This document shows positions 24,392-33,403 of a stretch of DNA of 36,846 nt, piece by piece. Position numbers and translations under genes: made by a program. This DNA is from Hyphomicrobiales bacterium. Lineage in GTDB: Bacteria > Pseudomonadota > Alphaproteobacteria > Rhizobiales > Xanthobacteraceae. The notes beneath the pieces are model-generated. The model was given only the letters and a program-made list of their open reading frames with translations. It was not told the origin of the DNA and did not search any database. The stretch is taken from contig JAGXQU010000055.1 of the NCBI GenBank assembly GCA_018335895.1, forward strand, positions 1 to 36,846, written 5' to 3'. The stretch's first letter is position 1. Every line of letters starts with the position of its first letter.

Positions 24392-25714
24392 ATGGACAAA
24401 AAGTTTGAAATGAACCGCCGCTCTCTGCTGAAAGGCTCTGCTGCGGCTGCTACGATTGCGACTGTAGGTGCCGATCAATTGCTGAACTACGCGACCGCCT
24501 GGGCGCAGGCAGCGCCGTTTAAGGCGGAGAATGGCGCGAAGATCAACGTGCTGCGCTGGCGCCGCTTCGTCGAAGCCGAAGACAAGGCTTTCATGGCGAT
24601 GGTGGACGCCTTCCAGAAGGCAACCGGCGTTTCCGTCACCGTCACGAACGAGTCGTTCGAAGACGTGCAGCCGAAAGCATCGGTCGCGGCAAACACCGGC
24701 TCCGGCCTCGACATGGTGTGGGGTCTCTACTCGCTGCCGCACCTGTTCCCCGAGAAGTGTCTCGATATGTCCCCGGTCGCCGATTACCTCGGCAAGAAGT
24801 ACAGCGGCTGGACGCCGTCGGCCGAGGCCTACGGCAAGTCGAAGGGCAAGTGGATCTGCCTGCCGGTCGCGACCACCGGCGGTCTGATGAACTACCGCAT
24901 CAGTTCGATGAACAAGGCGGGCTTCAAGGAATTCCCGAAAGACACCGGCGGCTTCCTCGAACTCGTGAAGGCATTGAAGAAGAACAACACCCCGGCCGGC
25001 TTCGCGCTCGGCCACGCATCCGGCGACGCCAACACCTGGCTGCACTGGGCGCTGTGGTCGCACGGCGGCAATCTCGTCGACAAGGATGACAAGGTCGTCA
25101 TCAACTCGCCGGAAACCGCGAAGGCGCTGGCATATGTGAAGGAGCTCTACGACAACTTCATTCCAGGCACGGCGTCGTGGAACGACTCCTCGAACAACAA
25201 GGCCTTCGTTGCGGGCGAGCTGCACCTCACCTCGAACGGCATCTCGATCTATGTAACCGCATCACGCGAAAACAAGCCGGTCGCGGAAGACATGGATCAC
25301 GCCTACATGCCGATCGGTCCGGTGGGACGTCCGACCGAACTGCATCTCGCGTTCCCGATCCTGACCTTCTCGTTCACGAAGTTCCCGAATGCATGCAGGG
25401 CCTTTGCGGCCTTCATGCAGGAAGCGGAAAACTTCAATCCGTGGATCGAGGCGGCGCAGGGTTATCTCTCCCACTTCCTCAACGCCTATGACAAGAACCC
25501 GGTCTGGACCGCCGATCCGAAGCGGACGGTTTACCGCGACGTGTCCAAGCGTACGCTTACGCCCGGCGGCCTCGGCTCGCTCGGCGAGAAGGCGGCCGCT
25601 GCGATCGCAGACTTCGTCGTGGTCGATATGTTCGCGAACTACTGCACCGGGCGCGAAGACATCAAGGGTGCAATTGCGATCGCCGAGCGTCAGGCGCGGC
25701 GTATCTATCGCTAA
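24392..25714 (+). CDS. Tat-exported sugar-type substrate-binding protein (CUT1)
   Basis: 440 residues with a twin-arginine signal (NRRSLLKGSAAAATIATVG, R9-R10) and GGGAGGAAA upstream. Family 1 extracellular solute-binding fold: KINVLRWRRFVEAEDKAFMAMVDAFQ with a mobile-lobe region near GLMNYRISSMNKAG and WNDSSNNKAFVAGELHLTSNG. Aromatic residues (WLHWALWSHGG) are suited to stacking a sugar. Tat export of a sugar-binding protein is less usual than Sec and implies folding before export. A terminator hairpin follows 9 bases after the stop, so this subunit can be made in excess over the permeases. Confidence 0.92.
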   Translation: MDKKFEMNRRSLLKGSAAAATIATVGADQLLNYATAWAQAAPFKAENGAKINVLRWRRFVEAEDKAFMAMVDAFQKATGVSVTVTNESFEDVQPKASVAANTGSGLDMVWGLYSLPHLFPEKCLDMSPVADYLGKKYSGWTPSAEAYGKSKGKWICLPVATTGGLMNYRISSMNKAGFKEFPKDTGGFLELVKALKKNNTPAGFALGHASGDANTWLHWALWSHGGNLVDKDDKVVINSPETAKALAYVKELYDNFIPGTASWNDSSNNKAFVAGELHLTSNGISIYVTASRENKPVAEDMDHAYMPIGPVGRPTELHLAFPILTFSFTKFPNACRAFAAFMQEAENFNPWIEAAQGYLSHFLNAYDKNPVWTADPKRTVYRDVSKRTLTPGGLGSLGEKAAAAIADFVVVDMFANYCTGREDIKGAIAIAERQARRIYR

Positions 25715-25723
25715 TACCTCCCT

Positions 25724-25759
25724 CGGCGGCGCGGGCGACTGCGCCGCCGGCTTTTTTTT
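25724..25759 (+). terminator. internal terminator/attenuator in the ABC operon
   Basis: A perfect 9-bp stem CGGCGGCGC (25724-25732) / GCGCCGCCG (25741-25749), an 8-base loop, and eight T (25752-25759). It stands between the binding-protein gene and the permease genes, so it probably lets only part of the transcription continue. Confidence 0.88.
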
Positions 25760-25779
25760 AAGAACGAGGTGCGGCTGGC

Positions 25780-26736
25780 ATGAGCACGGTCGAGGACGCG
25801 GAAGGAAGAACGATCCGCCGGGGCGAACTGTCCTGGTGGGGACGGCTGCAGATCAATCGCAACTGGCTTGCGTTGTGGTTCATGCTGCCGGCTGCGTTCT
25901 TTCTTCTGCTGTTCCTCGCCTGGCCGCTCATTCTCGGCGTCTGGCTTTCCTTTACCGATACGCGGCTCGCACGACCCGGGAAGTTCATCGGCTTCGAGAA
26001 TTATGAATGGCTGTGGGACGACAGCGTATTCTGGCTCTCGGTTTTCAATACGCTGCTCTATACGATCGTCGCGAGCATCATCAAATTTGTAATAGGGCTT
26101 TATCTCGCGCTGCTCCTGAACCGGCACATGCCGTTCAAGGCGATGATCCGCTCGGTCGTGCTGATCCCATTCATCGTGCCGACCGTGCTTTCGGCCATCG
26201 CGTTCTGGTGGATCTACGACTCGCAGTTCTCGATCATTTCGTGGTCGCTGAAACAGATGGGTCTGATCGAGCGCAACATCGACTTCCTCGGCGACGGCAA
26301 CCTCGCGCGCGCCAGCCTGATTTTCGTGAACATCTGGCGCGGCGTGCCCTTCGTTGCGATTACGCTTCTGGCCGGCCTGCAAACGGTTTCGCCATCGCTC
26401 TATGAGGCCGCGACCCTAGACGGTGCTTCTGCCTGGCAGCGCTTCCGCTATGTCACCTATCCGCTGCTTACGCCGATCATCGCGGTCGTGATGACCTTCT
26501 CGGTGCTGTTCACGTTCACGGACTTCCAGTTGATCTGGGCGATGACGCGCGGCGGGCCTGCCAATGCGACGCATCTGATGGCGACGCTGTCGTATTCGCG
26601 AGGAATCTTAAGCGGGCAACTGGGCGAGGGGGCGGCAATCGCAACCGCAATGATCCCGTTCCTGCTCGCAGCCATCATGATTTCGTGGTTCGGACTCCAG
26701 CGCCGGAAGTGGCAGCACGGTGAAAACAATGAGTAA
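25780..26736 (+). CDS. ABC sugar transporter permease (MalF type)
   Basis: 318 residues with six predicted membrane helices: FMLPAAFFLLLFLAWPLIL first, the last ending at IAAIMISWFGLQ-like residues. The coupling-helix EAA motif YEAATLDGASAWQRFRYVT lies before the final two helices and binds the ATPase. Its N-terminus is cytoplasmic and charged. GAGGTG lies about 10 bases before ATG 25780. It overlaps the next permease gene by 8 bases. Together the two permeases form the import channel. Confidence 0.93.
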   Translation: MSTVEDAEGRTIRRGELSWWGRLQINRNWLALWFMLPAAFFLLLFLAWPLILGVWLSFTDTRLARPGKFIGFENYEWLWDDSVFWLSVFNTLLYTIVASIIKFVIGLYLALLLNRHMPFKAMIRSVVLIPFIVPTVLSAIAFWWIYDSQFSIISWSLKQMGLIERNIDFLGDGNLARASLIFVNIWRGVPFVAITLLAGLQTVSPSLYEAATLDGASAWQRFRYVTYPLLTPIIAVVMTFSVLFTFTDFQLIWAMTRGGPANATHLMATLSYSRGILSGQLGEGAAIATAMIPFLLAAIMISWFGLQRRKWQHGENNE

Positions 26737-27634
26737 CGTAGCTGCGAAAGCGGTGGCTGACGAAGTTCATGCCGACCAGCGTGAGGGAATGACCTACCTG
26801 GAGAGCTTCCCGCAGCGGCTGATAACGCTGTGGCTGCCGCTCGGCATCATCATGGTCATCCTTCTGTTCCCGTTCTACTGGATGGCGCTGACTTCGGTGA
26901 AGCCGAACGCGCAACTCGTCGATATGAACACCCACAATCCGTTTTGGGTGGTCAATCCGACGTTCGATCATATCAAGCGTCTCTTGTTCGAGACCGCGTA
27001 TCCGCGCTGGCTGTGGAACACGATGTATGTCGCGGCCGCCGCGACCTTCCTGTCGATTTTTGCGAGCGTGCTCGCGGCCTACGCGATCGCGCGGCTGCGC
27101 TTCCGTGGTTCGCAGACAATCGGCGCGCTGATCTTCATGGCGTACCTGATCCCGCCGTCGATCCTGTTCATTCCGCTCGCATCGGTCATTCATTTCTATG
27201 GCGTATTCGATACGCCGCTGGCGCTGATCCTGGTCTATCCGACCATCCTGATCCCGTTCTCGACATGGCTCCTGATGGGCTATTTCAAGACAATTCCGTT
27301 CGAACTGGAAGAGTGCGCGCTGATCGACGGCGCGAGCCGCTGGCAGATCCTCACCAAGATCATCGTTCCGCTCGCGATACCGGGTCTGATCTCGGCCTTC
27401 ATCTTCTCTTTCACGCTGTGCTGGAACGAGTTCATCTACGCGCTGACGCTGATCTCGTCGGTGCAGAACCGCACGGTGCCGGTCGCGATCGTCAGCGAAC
27501 TCGTCGATGGCGACGTCTATCGCTGGGGCTCGCTGATGGCGGGCGCGCTGGTAGGCTCGCTTCCGCTCGTGATCCTTTACGCCTTCTTCGTCGAGCACTA
27601 CGTTTCGGCGATGACGGGTGCGGTGAAGGAATAA
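26729..27634 (+). CDS. ABC sugar transporter permease (MalG type)
   Basis: 301 residues from ATG 26729; GTG 26720 would add only three residues. Six membrane helices, first LWLPLGIIMVILLFPFYWMAL, and EAA motif EECALIDGASRWQILTKI before IIVPLAIPGL. The extra N-terminal 25 residues are charged and cytoplasmic. Starts inside the previous gene and ends 3 bases before the DenD-like gene, so translation is probably coupled throughout. Confidence 0.93.
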   Translation: MSNVAAKAVADEVHADQREGMTYLESFPQRLITLWLPLGIIMVILLFPFYWMALTSVKPNAQLVDMNTHNPFWVVNPTFDHIKRLLFETAYPRWLWNTMYVAAAATFLSIFASVLAAYAIARLRFRGSQTIGALIFMAYLIPPSILFIPLASVIHFYGVFDTPLALILVYPTILIPFSTWLLMGYFKTIPFELEECALIDGASRWQILTKIIVPLAIPGLISAFIFSFTLCWNEFIYALTLISSVQNRTVPVAIVSELVDGDVYRWGSLMAGALVGSLPLVILYAFFVEHYVSAMTGAVKE

Positions 27635-27637
27635 ATC

Positions 27638-28624
27638 ATGCACGTTCTAATTCTGGGTGCGGCCGGCATGATCGGCCGCAAGCTGACCGCGCGTTTGCTG
27701 AAGGAGCAACGCATCGGAACGCGCGCGATTTCGAAACTGACGCTGCACGATGTGGTGGCGCCTGAGGTTCCGGCCGGCGCGCCGTTTCCGGTTGCCGCAT
27801 CCGCATCCGATTTCTCGCTTCCCGGCGAAGCGGATAAGCTGATCGCTGCGAAACCGGACATGATCTTTCATCTGGCCGCGATCGTTTCGGGCGAGGCGGA
27901 GGCCGATCTCGACAAGGGCTATCGCATTAATCTCGATGGTACGCGCTACCTGCTCGACGCAATCAAGAAAACGGGCGGCGGTTACAAGCCCCGCGTCGTG
28001 TTTACGTCGTCCATCGCAGTATTCGGCGCGCCGTTCCCGGACCGGATCGGTGACGAGTTCTTCAACACGCCGCTTACGAGCTACGGCACGCAGAAGGCGA
28101 TGGGCGAGCTGATGCTCGCCGATTACACGCGCCGCGGCATTCTCGAAGGCGTCGGCATCCGCCTGCCCACCATCTGCGTTCGCCCCGGCAAGCCGAACAA
28201 GGCCGCCTCCGGGTTCTTCTCGAACATCATGCGCGAGCCCTTGAGCGGGGAAGAGGCGGTGCTGCCGGTCTCCGAAGATGTTCGTCACTGGCATGCGTCG
28301 CCGCGCTCGGCGATCGGCTTTCTCCTGCACGCCGCGGAAATTGAGATCGCGAAACTGAACAACCGCGTCAATCTCTCGATGCCGGGCCTGTCGGCAACGG
28401 TCGGCGAGCAGATTGCGGCACTCGAACGTGTCGCGGGGAAGGGCGTTACAAAGCGCATCCGGCGCGAGCCGGATCAGACCATCATGCGGATCGTTTCCGG
28501 CTGGCCGCGTGATTTCGATGCGTCGCGGGCACGATCGCTCGGCTTCACGACCGCCGAAAAAACGTTCGACGACATCGTGAAGCTTCACATCGAGGACGAA
28601 CTCGGCGGCAAGTTCGTCGCGTAA
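27638..28624 (+). CDS. DenD-like D-erythronate dehydrogenase/epimerase-family enzyme
   Basis: 328 residues of the extended SDR (nucleotide-sugar epimerase) fold: GAAGMIG cofactor loop (7-13), HLAAIVSGEAEADLDKGYR, catalytic S125 and Y149-x3-K153 (SYGTQKAMGE), then RLPTICVRPGKPNKAASGFF and VRHWHASPRSA. These last strings are characteristic of the DenD branch, whose known member oxidises D-erythronate at C3. Co-transcribed with the importer, so it probably acts on the imported compound or an early intermediate. The usual DenD partners (kinase, decarboxylase) are absent, so the substrate may differ from erythronate. It ends 6 bases before the convergent aminotransferase gene. Confidence 0.85.
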   Translation: MHVLILGAAGMIGRKLTARLLKEQRIGTRAISKLTLHDVVAPEVPAGAPFPVAASASDFSLPGEADKLIAAKPDMIFHLAAIVSGEAEADLDKGYRINLDGTRYLLDAIKKTGGGYKPRVVFTSSIAVFGAPFPDRIGDEFFNTPLTSYGTQKAMGELMLADYTRRGILEGVGIRLPTICVRPGKPNKAASGFFSNIMREPLSGEEAVLPVSEDVRHWHASPRSAIGFLLHAAEIEIAKLNNRVNLSMPGLSATVGEQIAALERVAGKGVTKRIRREPDQTIMRIVSGWPRDFDASRARSLGFTTAEKTFDDIVKLHIEDELGGKFVA

Positions 28625-28630
28625 GCGCCG

Positions 28631-29827
28631 TCAGTTCGCGCGCTTCTTGCTCTCATCGGCGATGTAATCCATCGCCGCCTGCACGCCGCCCTTCTTGTGC
28701 GGAATGCCGGCAAGGCCAAGTGCCATTTCGGTAAGCGCGAGCGCGCCGAGAATGGTGCCGTCGTTGGTGTCGCCGAGATGGCCGATGCGAAACACCTTGC
28801 CGGCGATCTTCCCGAGACCTGCACCATAAGCGATGTCGAAGTTCTCGAGCGCGGCCGCACGGAACTGGTCGGCGTTGTGGCCTTCCGGCAGCAGGATCGC
28901 GGTGATGGTCGACGAGTAGTGCTTCGGCTCCTTGCAGAGAATCTCGAGGCCCCAGGTCCTGACCGCACGGCGGGTCGCTTCCGCGAGACGGTCGTGGCGC
29001 GAGAATACGTTTTCGAGGCCTTCCTCGTGCAGCATGTCGATCGCTTCTGCGAGGCCGTAGAGGATGTTGGTGGCAGGCGTGTAGGGGAAATAATTGGTCT
29101 TGTTCATCGCGATCATCTCTTCCCAGCCCCAGAAGGACTTCGGAAGCTTCGACGTCTTGGATGCCGCGATCGCCTTGTCGCTGACCGCGTTGAAAGAAAT
29201 GCCCGGCGGCAGCATCAGGCCCTTCTGCGCGCCGCCCACGGTGACGTCCACGCCCCACTCGTCGTGGCGGTAGTCGATCGAAGCGAGCGATGAGATCGTA
29301 TCGACGAGAAGGAGTGCCGGGTGCCCGGCGGCGTCGATCGCTTTGCGCACTTCGGCGACAGGTGACACGCAGCCTGTCGAAGTCTCGTTATGCAGAACGG
29401 CGACGGCCTTGATCTTCTTCTCTTTGTCTTCGCGCAGTTTCGCTTCGATGGCTTTCGGGTCCGCGCCGGTACGCCAGTCGCTTTCGATGAACACCGGCAC
29501 GATGCCGAGCTTTTCGGCCATCTTCTTCCAGAGCGTGCCGAACTGACCTGTCTCGAACATCAGGACGTGATCGCCGGGAGAAAGCGTATTCACGAGCGCC
29601 GCTTCCCACGCGCCGGTGCCTGAAGAGGGATAGATGATGACGGGGTTCGTGGTCTTGAAGATCGTCTTGATGCCGTCGAGGACGCGGCGGGCAAGCTTGC
29701 CGAACTCCGGCCCGCGGTGATCGATGATGGGCATGTCCATCGCCCTGAGAACGCGGTCGGGGATGGGCGATGGGCCGGGGATTTGAAGAAAATGCCTGCC
29801 TGCGGTGCGCGAACGATTAGACGCCAC
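28631..29827 (-). CDS. class V aminotransferase, serine-glyoxylate (SgaA/BhcA) type
   Basis: 398 residues from GTG 29827 with GGGGGA 6 bases upstream. Fold-type I PLP enzyme: IPGPSPIPDRVLRAMDMP near the N-terminus, YPSSGTGAWEAAL (66-78), D176 (LLVDTISS) for the pyridine nitrogen and K202 (GGAQKGLMLPPG) as Schiff-base Lys. The IDHRGPEF and VFRIGHLGD motifs match serine-glyoxylate and aspartate-glyoxylate aminotransferases. Probable reaction: amino transfer from serine or another L-amino acid to glyoxylate, giving glycine. It is divergent from the FAD/Fe-S 2-hydroxyacid oxidoreductase, which could supply glyoxylate. The amino donor is not assignable from sequence. Confidence 0.88.
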   Translation of the reverse strand: MASNRSRTAGRHFLQIPGPSPIPDRVLRAMDMPIIDHRGPEFGKLARRVLDGIKTIFKTTNPVIIYPSSGTGAWEAALVNTLSPGDHVLMFETGQFGTLWKKMAEKLGIVPVFIESDWRTGADPKAIEAKLREDKEKKIKAVAVLHNETSTGCVSPVAEVRKAIDAAGHPALLLVDTISSLASIDYRHDEWGVDVTVGGAQKGLMLPPGISFNAVSDKAIAASKTSKLPKSFWGWEEMIAMNKTNYFPYTPATNILYGLAEAIDMLHEEGLENVFSRHDRLAEATRRAVRTWGLEILCKEPKHYSSTITAILLPEGHNADQFRAAALENFDIAYGAGLGKIAGKVFRIGHLGDTNDGTILGALALTEMALGLAGIPHKKGGVQAAMDYIADESKKRAN

Positions 29828-29967
29828 TTTGATCCCCCGGTAGTCTGCAATGCGCGAACGGTGCGCGTGATTGAATAAGAAGTCGGCAGTCCTGTGAATT
29901 ATCCGTGCATTTCGGTCAAGCAGCGTGCAAGCCGCATCCCCTATGCAACAATGCGGGAGCGCACCCG

Positions 29968-32892
29968 ATGAACATCATGATGCCGGGTCTGGAGCGGAAA
30001 CTTCGCCGGGAAGTCACAGGCGACGTGCTGTTCGATGCGTTCAACCGCGGCCGCTACGCTACCGATGCTTCGCACTACCAGATGATGCCGCTCGGCGTCG
30101 TTGTGCCTCGCACAATAGAAGAGGCCAAGGCGGCGATTGGTTTGGCCGATCAAGAAGGAGCAACCGTGCTCGCGCGAGGTGGCGGCACCTCCCAATGCGG
30201 CCAGACGATCAATCATTCGCTGGTGATCGATTGTTCGAAACACCTGAACCGCGTTCTCGAACTCGATGCCGAGAACAGGCGCTGCGTGGTCGAGCCCGGC
30301 ATCGTGCTCGACGACCTCAATCGCAAGCTGCGTCCGCATGGGCTCTGGTATCCGGTCGACGTTTCGACCGCCTCGCGTGCCACCATCGGCGGCATGGCCG
30401 GCAACAATTCGTGCGGCGGACGCTCGCTGCGCTACGGCACCATGCGCGACAACGTGATTTCAATGGAAGCCGTGTTTGCGGACGGCAACTCCGCGCAGTT
30501 CGGCCGCGCCAATCGCGACCTTTCGGATATTCCCGAAGGCTCGAAACTGAAGGCGCTGGCGCGCGATCTGCTCGCACTCGGCACTCTCGAAGCGGCCGAG
30601 ATCGAAGAACGTTTTCCCAAAGTGCAGCGCCGCGTCGGCGGCTACAATCTCGACGCGCTGGTTCCAGGCAGGAACGATCTCAATCTGGCACATATATTGA
30701 TCGGCTCCGAGGGCACGCTCGCTTTCACGACCAAGGTCGAGTTGAAGCTATGGCCCGTGCTCGGCAAGCGGATGGTCGCCGCATGCCACTTCGGGAGCTT
30801 CTATGAAGCGATGAATGCGGCCCAGCATCTCGTGAAAACCGGGCCGATCGCGGTCGAACTCGTAGATCGCACCATGATCGAACTTGCCCGCGAGATCGCG
30901 ATGTTCCGGCCGACGCTGGAGAAATTCGTACGCAGCGAACCGGATGCGATCCTGCTCGTCGAGTTCGATGCCGGCGAGGAGGAGAACCGCAAGCGGCTCG
31001 CGCATCTTCACGACGTGATGAGCGATCTCGGTTTCTCGTGGGAGAAGCAGGGCGCGAAGTGGGGCGGGGTCGTCGATGTCGCCGATGCTTCCCTGCAGAC
31101 GGCGATTGCCGAGCTTCGCGCATCGGGCCTGAACGTGATGATGTCGATGAAGGAGCAAGGCAAGCCGATCTCCTTCGTCGAGGACTGCGCCGTGCCGCTC
31201 GAGCATCTGGCGGACTACACCGCGCGGCTCACCGAGATTTTCCATAAGCACGGCACCCGCGGCACTTGGTACGCGCACGCCTCGGTAGGCTGTCTGCATG
31301 TGCGGCCGGTACTCAATCTGCGGCAGGACAAAGACGTTACGGCCATGCGCGCGATCGCGGAGGAAGCTTTCGCGATGGTGCGCGAGTACAAAGGCTCGCA
31401 TTCTGGCGAACACGGCGATGGCCTGGTGCGCTCAGAGTTTCACGAGACGATGTTCGGCGCAAAGCTCGTCCGCGCCTTCGAGGAGGTGAAGGATCGCTTC
31501 GACCCGAGGCCGCTGTTCAACCCCGGCAAGATCGTCCACGCGCCGAAATTCGATGATCGCGCGAACTTCCGCTACGGCCCGCATTACGGACTTGAGGATT
31601 TCCGGCCTGCGATGGACTGGTCGGAGTACACGGGCGGCGCGCAGGGTTTTCAGGGCGCCGTCGAGATGTGCAACAACAACGGTGCGTGCCGGAATGCCGC
31701 CGGCAATGTAATGTGTCCGAGTTATCGCGTTACACGGGACGAACGCGACGTGACGCGCGGCCGTGCGAATACGTTGCGGCTCGCGATCTCCGGCCAGCTC
31801 GGCAAGGACGCGCTCACCTCCGACGAGATGATGGAGACGCTCGAACTGTGCGTTTCCTGCAAGGGCTGCCGCCGCGAGTGCCCCACCGGCGTCGACATGG
31901 CGCGCATGAAGATCGAGGTGCTGGCCGCCCGCGCCGCGAAGCACGGCTATTCGCTGCGCGACCGGCTGGTTGGCTGGCTTCCGCGCTATGCGCCGCACGC
32001 GGCAAAGATCGGCTGGCTTCTCAACCTACGGGATATCGTTCCGGGCGCGGCGAAGGTCTCGGAGTGGCTCACAGGGTTCAGCGCGCGCCGCGAACTGCCG
32101 AAGTGGCGCCGAGACGTGTTTCGGGAACGCGAAAGTATTGCGGCGCAGGTTGGCGAAGTCGTGCTGTTTGCCGATACCTTCAATCGATATTTCGAGCGCG
32201 AGAATCTCGATGCCGCGGTCGAGGTGCTGGAAAGCGCCGGCTACCGTGTGCACTTCGTCGGTGCGGGTAAGCGCCCGCTCTGCTGTGGCAGGACGTTTCT
32301 TTCGGTCGGGGCGGTGGAACAGGCGAAGGAAGAAGCCGCGCGCACGATTGCGGCCCTGAAGCCCTTCGTGGATCGCGGGATGAAGGTGGTCGGGCTCGAG
32401 CCGAGCTGCACCTTCGGCTTCCGGGACGAGATACCGGCGCTCCTGAAGGGCAGTACGGACGCCGCTGCGGTGGCGTCGCAGGTGATGCTGTTTGAGGAGT
32501 TCATTGCCGGCGAGACGTCGTCGGGGCGCATGAAACTCGACCTGAAGCCGCTTGGCCGGAAAGCGCTGCTGCATGGTCATTGCCATCAGAAGTCGTTCGG
32601 GGCCATGAGCGCCGTACAGCAGGCTCTTAAAGTTATACCTGAACTTGAACTAGAGGTCGTAGAGTCAAGCTGTTGCGGTATGGCGGGTAGCTTCGGCTAT
32701 GGCAAACAGACCATCGACGTCTCGCTCGCCATGGGTGAACTGACCCTGCTGCCGGCGATCCGCAAGGCCGACGAAGGCGCGATAATCGTCGCCGACGGTA
32801 CGTCCTGCCGGGACCAGATCGAATATGGAACGGGGCGCGAGGCCCTTCACGTCGCGCGGGTGCTCGCCATGAGCCTGCGTGGAGAACGCTAA
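29968..32892 (+). CDS. FAD and Fe-S 2-hydroxyacid oxidoreductase (GlcD-GlcF fused, YdiJ-like)
   Basis: 974 residues from ATG 29968 with GGGAG about 9 bases upstream; an upstream extension to 29905 has no ribosome site. The N-terminal FAD-binding PCMH domain (about 45-260) has VLARGGGTSQCGQT and GGMAGNNSCGGRSLRYG, followed by the FAD-oxidase C domain ending around 540 (KGSHSGEHGDGLVR, NPGKIVH). A ferredoxin-like part has C568, C574, C583 (CPSY) and CVSCKGCRRECP (C628, C631, C634, C638). Two CCG domains (LCCGRTFLSVG; ESSCCGMAGSFGYG) complete it. Such fusions oxidise D-2-hydroxyacids (lactate, 2-hydroxyglutarate, glycolate) with electrons to quinone. Adjacent GlcG-like and glyoxylate aminotransferase genes favour a glycolate-like substrate. 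Confidence 0.9.
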   Translation: MNIMMPGLERKLRREVTGDVLFDAFNRGRYATDASHYQMMPLGVVVPRTIEEAKAAIGLADQEGATVLARGGGTSQCGQTINHSLVIDCSKHLNRVLELDAENRRCVVEPGIVLDDLNRKLRPHGLWYPVDVSTASRATIGGMAGNNSCGGRSLRYGTMRDNVISMEAVFADGNSAQFGRANRDLSDIPEGSKLKALARDLLALGTLEAAEIEERFPKVQRRVGGYNLDALVPGRNDLNLAHILIGSEGTLAFTTKVELKLWPVLGKRMVAACHFGSFYEAMNAAQHLVKTGPIAVELVDRTMIELAREIAMFRPTLEKFVRSEPDAILLVEFDAGEEENRKRLAHLHDVMSDLGFSWEKQGAKWGGVVDVADASLQTAIAELRASGLNVMMSMKEQGKPISFVEDCAVPLEHLADYTARLTEIFHKHGTRGTWYAHASVGCLHVRPVLNLRQDKDVTAMRAIAEEAFAMVREYKGSHSGEHGDGLVRSEFHETMFGAKLVRAFEEVKDRFDPRPLFNPGKIVHAPKFDDRANFRYGPHYGLEDFRPAMDWSEYTGGAQGFQGAVEMCNNNGACRNAAGNVMCPSYRVTRDERDVTRGRANTLRLAISGQLGKDALTSDEMMETLELCVSCKGCRRECPTGVDMARMKIEVLAARAAKHGYSLRDRLVGWLPRYAPHAAKIGWLLNLRDIVPGAAKVSEWLTGFSARRELPKWRRDVFRERESIAAQVGEVVLFADTFNRYFERENLDAAVEVLESAGYRVHFVGAGKRPLCCGRTFLSVGAVEQAKEEAARTIAALKPFVDRGMKVVGLEPSCTFGFRDEIPALLKGSTDAAAVASQVMLFEEFIAGETSSGRMKLDLKPLGRKALLHGHCHQKSFGAMSAVQQALKVIPELELEVVESSCCGMAGSFGYGKQTIDVSLAMGELTLLPAIRKADEGAIIVADGTSCRDQIEYGTGREALHVARVLAMSLRGER

Positions 32893-32923
32893 TAATAAGC
32901 AAGAAGCACACAGGGAGAGAATG

Positions 32924-33355
32924 ATGTCGGAACTTACACTGGAGAAGGCGCAGACCATCGTCAGCGCAGGATTGAAGTTTGCGCGGGATTCCAAGTTCAA
33001 GCCATTGGGCGTGGTGGTGCTCGACGCGCGTGGCGCCATGGTTGCCTGCGCCATCGAGGACAATTCGAGCCTTCGCCGTTTCGAGATCGCGCATGGCAAG
33101 GCGCATGGTTGCCTCGGCATGGGCATTGGGGGACGCGCGGTGGATGCGCGCGTACGCGAGCGGCCGCATTTCGGCGCGGCGATCGCGCATGTGTTCGGCG
33201 GTGACTTTATTCCGGTTCCGGGCGGCGTGTTGATCCGCAACGCGGGCGGCGCGATCATCGGCGCAGTCGGCGTTTCCGGCGACACCTCGGAGAACGATGA
33301 GGCGGCAGGCATCGCCGGCATCACGGCAGCGGGTTTCGCGGCCGACGCAGGCTAG
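32924..33355 (+). CDS. GlcG/HbpS-like protein, cytoplasmic
   Basis: 143 residues from ATG 32924; ATG 32921 is just upstream but only 3 bases from GGGAG, so the second start fits better. No signal peptide, unlike the relative at 1580-2077. GlcG fold: LGVVVLDARGAMVACAIED, an AHGKAHGCLGMG helix region, PVPGGVLIRN and IIGAVGVSGDTSENDE. GlcG genes commonly accompany glycolate oxidase genes (glcDEFG), and this one follows the fused FAD/Fe-S enzyme by 31 bases, so a shared role is likely, though what GlcG does is not known. Confidence 0.85.
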   Translation: MSELTLEKAQTIVSAGLKFARDSKFKPLGVVVLDARGAMVACAIEDNSSLRRFEIAHGKAHGCLGMGIGGRAVDARVRERPHFGAAIAHVFGGDFIPVPGGVLIRNAGGAIIGAVGVSGDTSENDEAAGIAGITAAGFAADAG

Positions 33356-33403
33356 GCGAAGCGGCAAGAGCGCGCGAAAAAACGAATACCGAGGGAGGGC
33401 GTC

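Noticed and set aside
26675-27643. Minus-strand frame across the MalG-type permease
   Set aside because: Extremely Arg/Asp-rich shadow of a membrane protein gene, with no recognisable domain.
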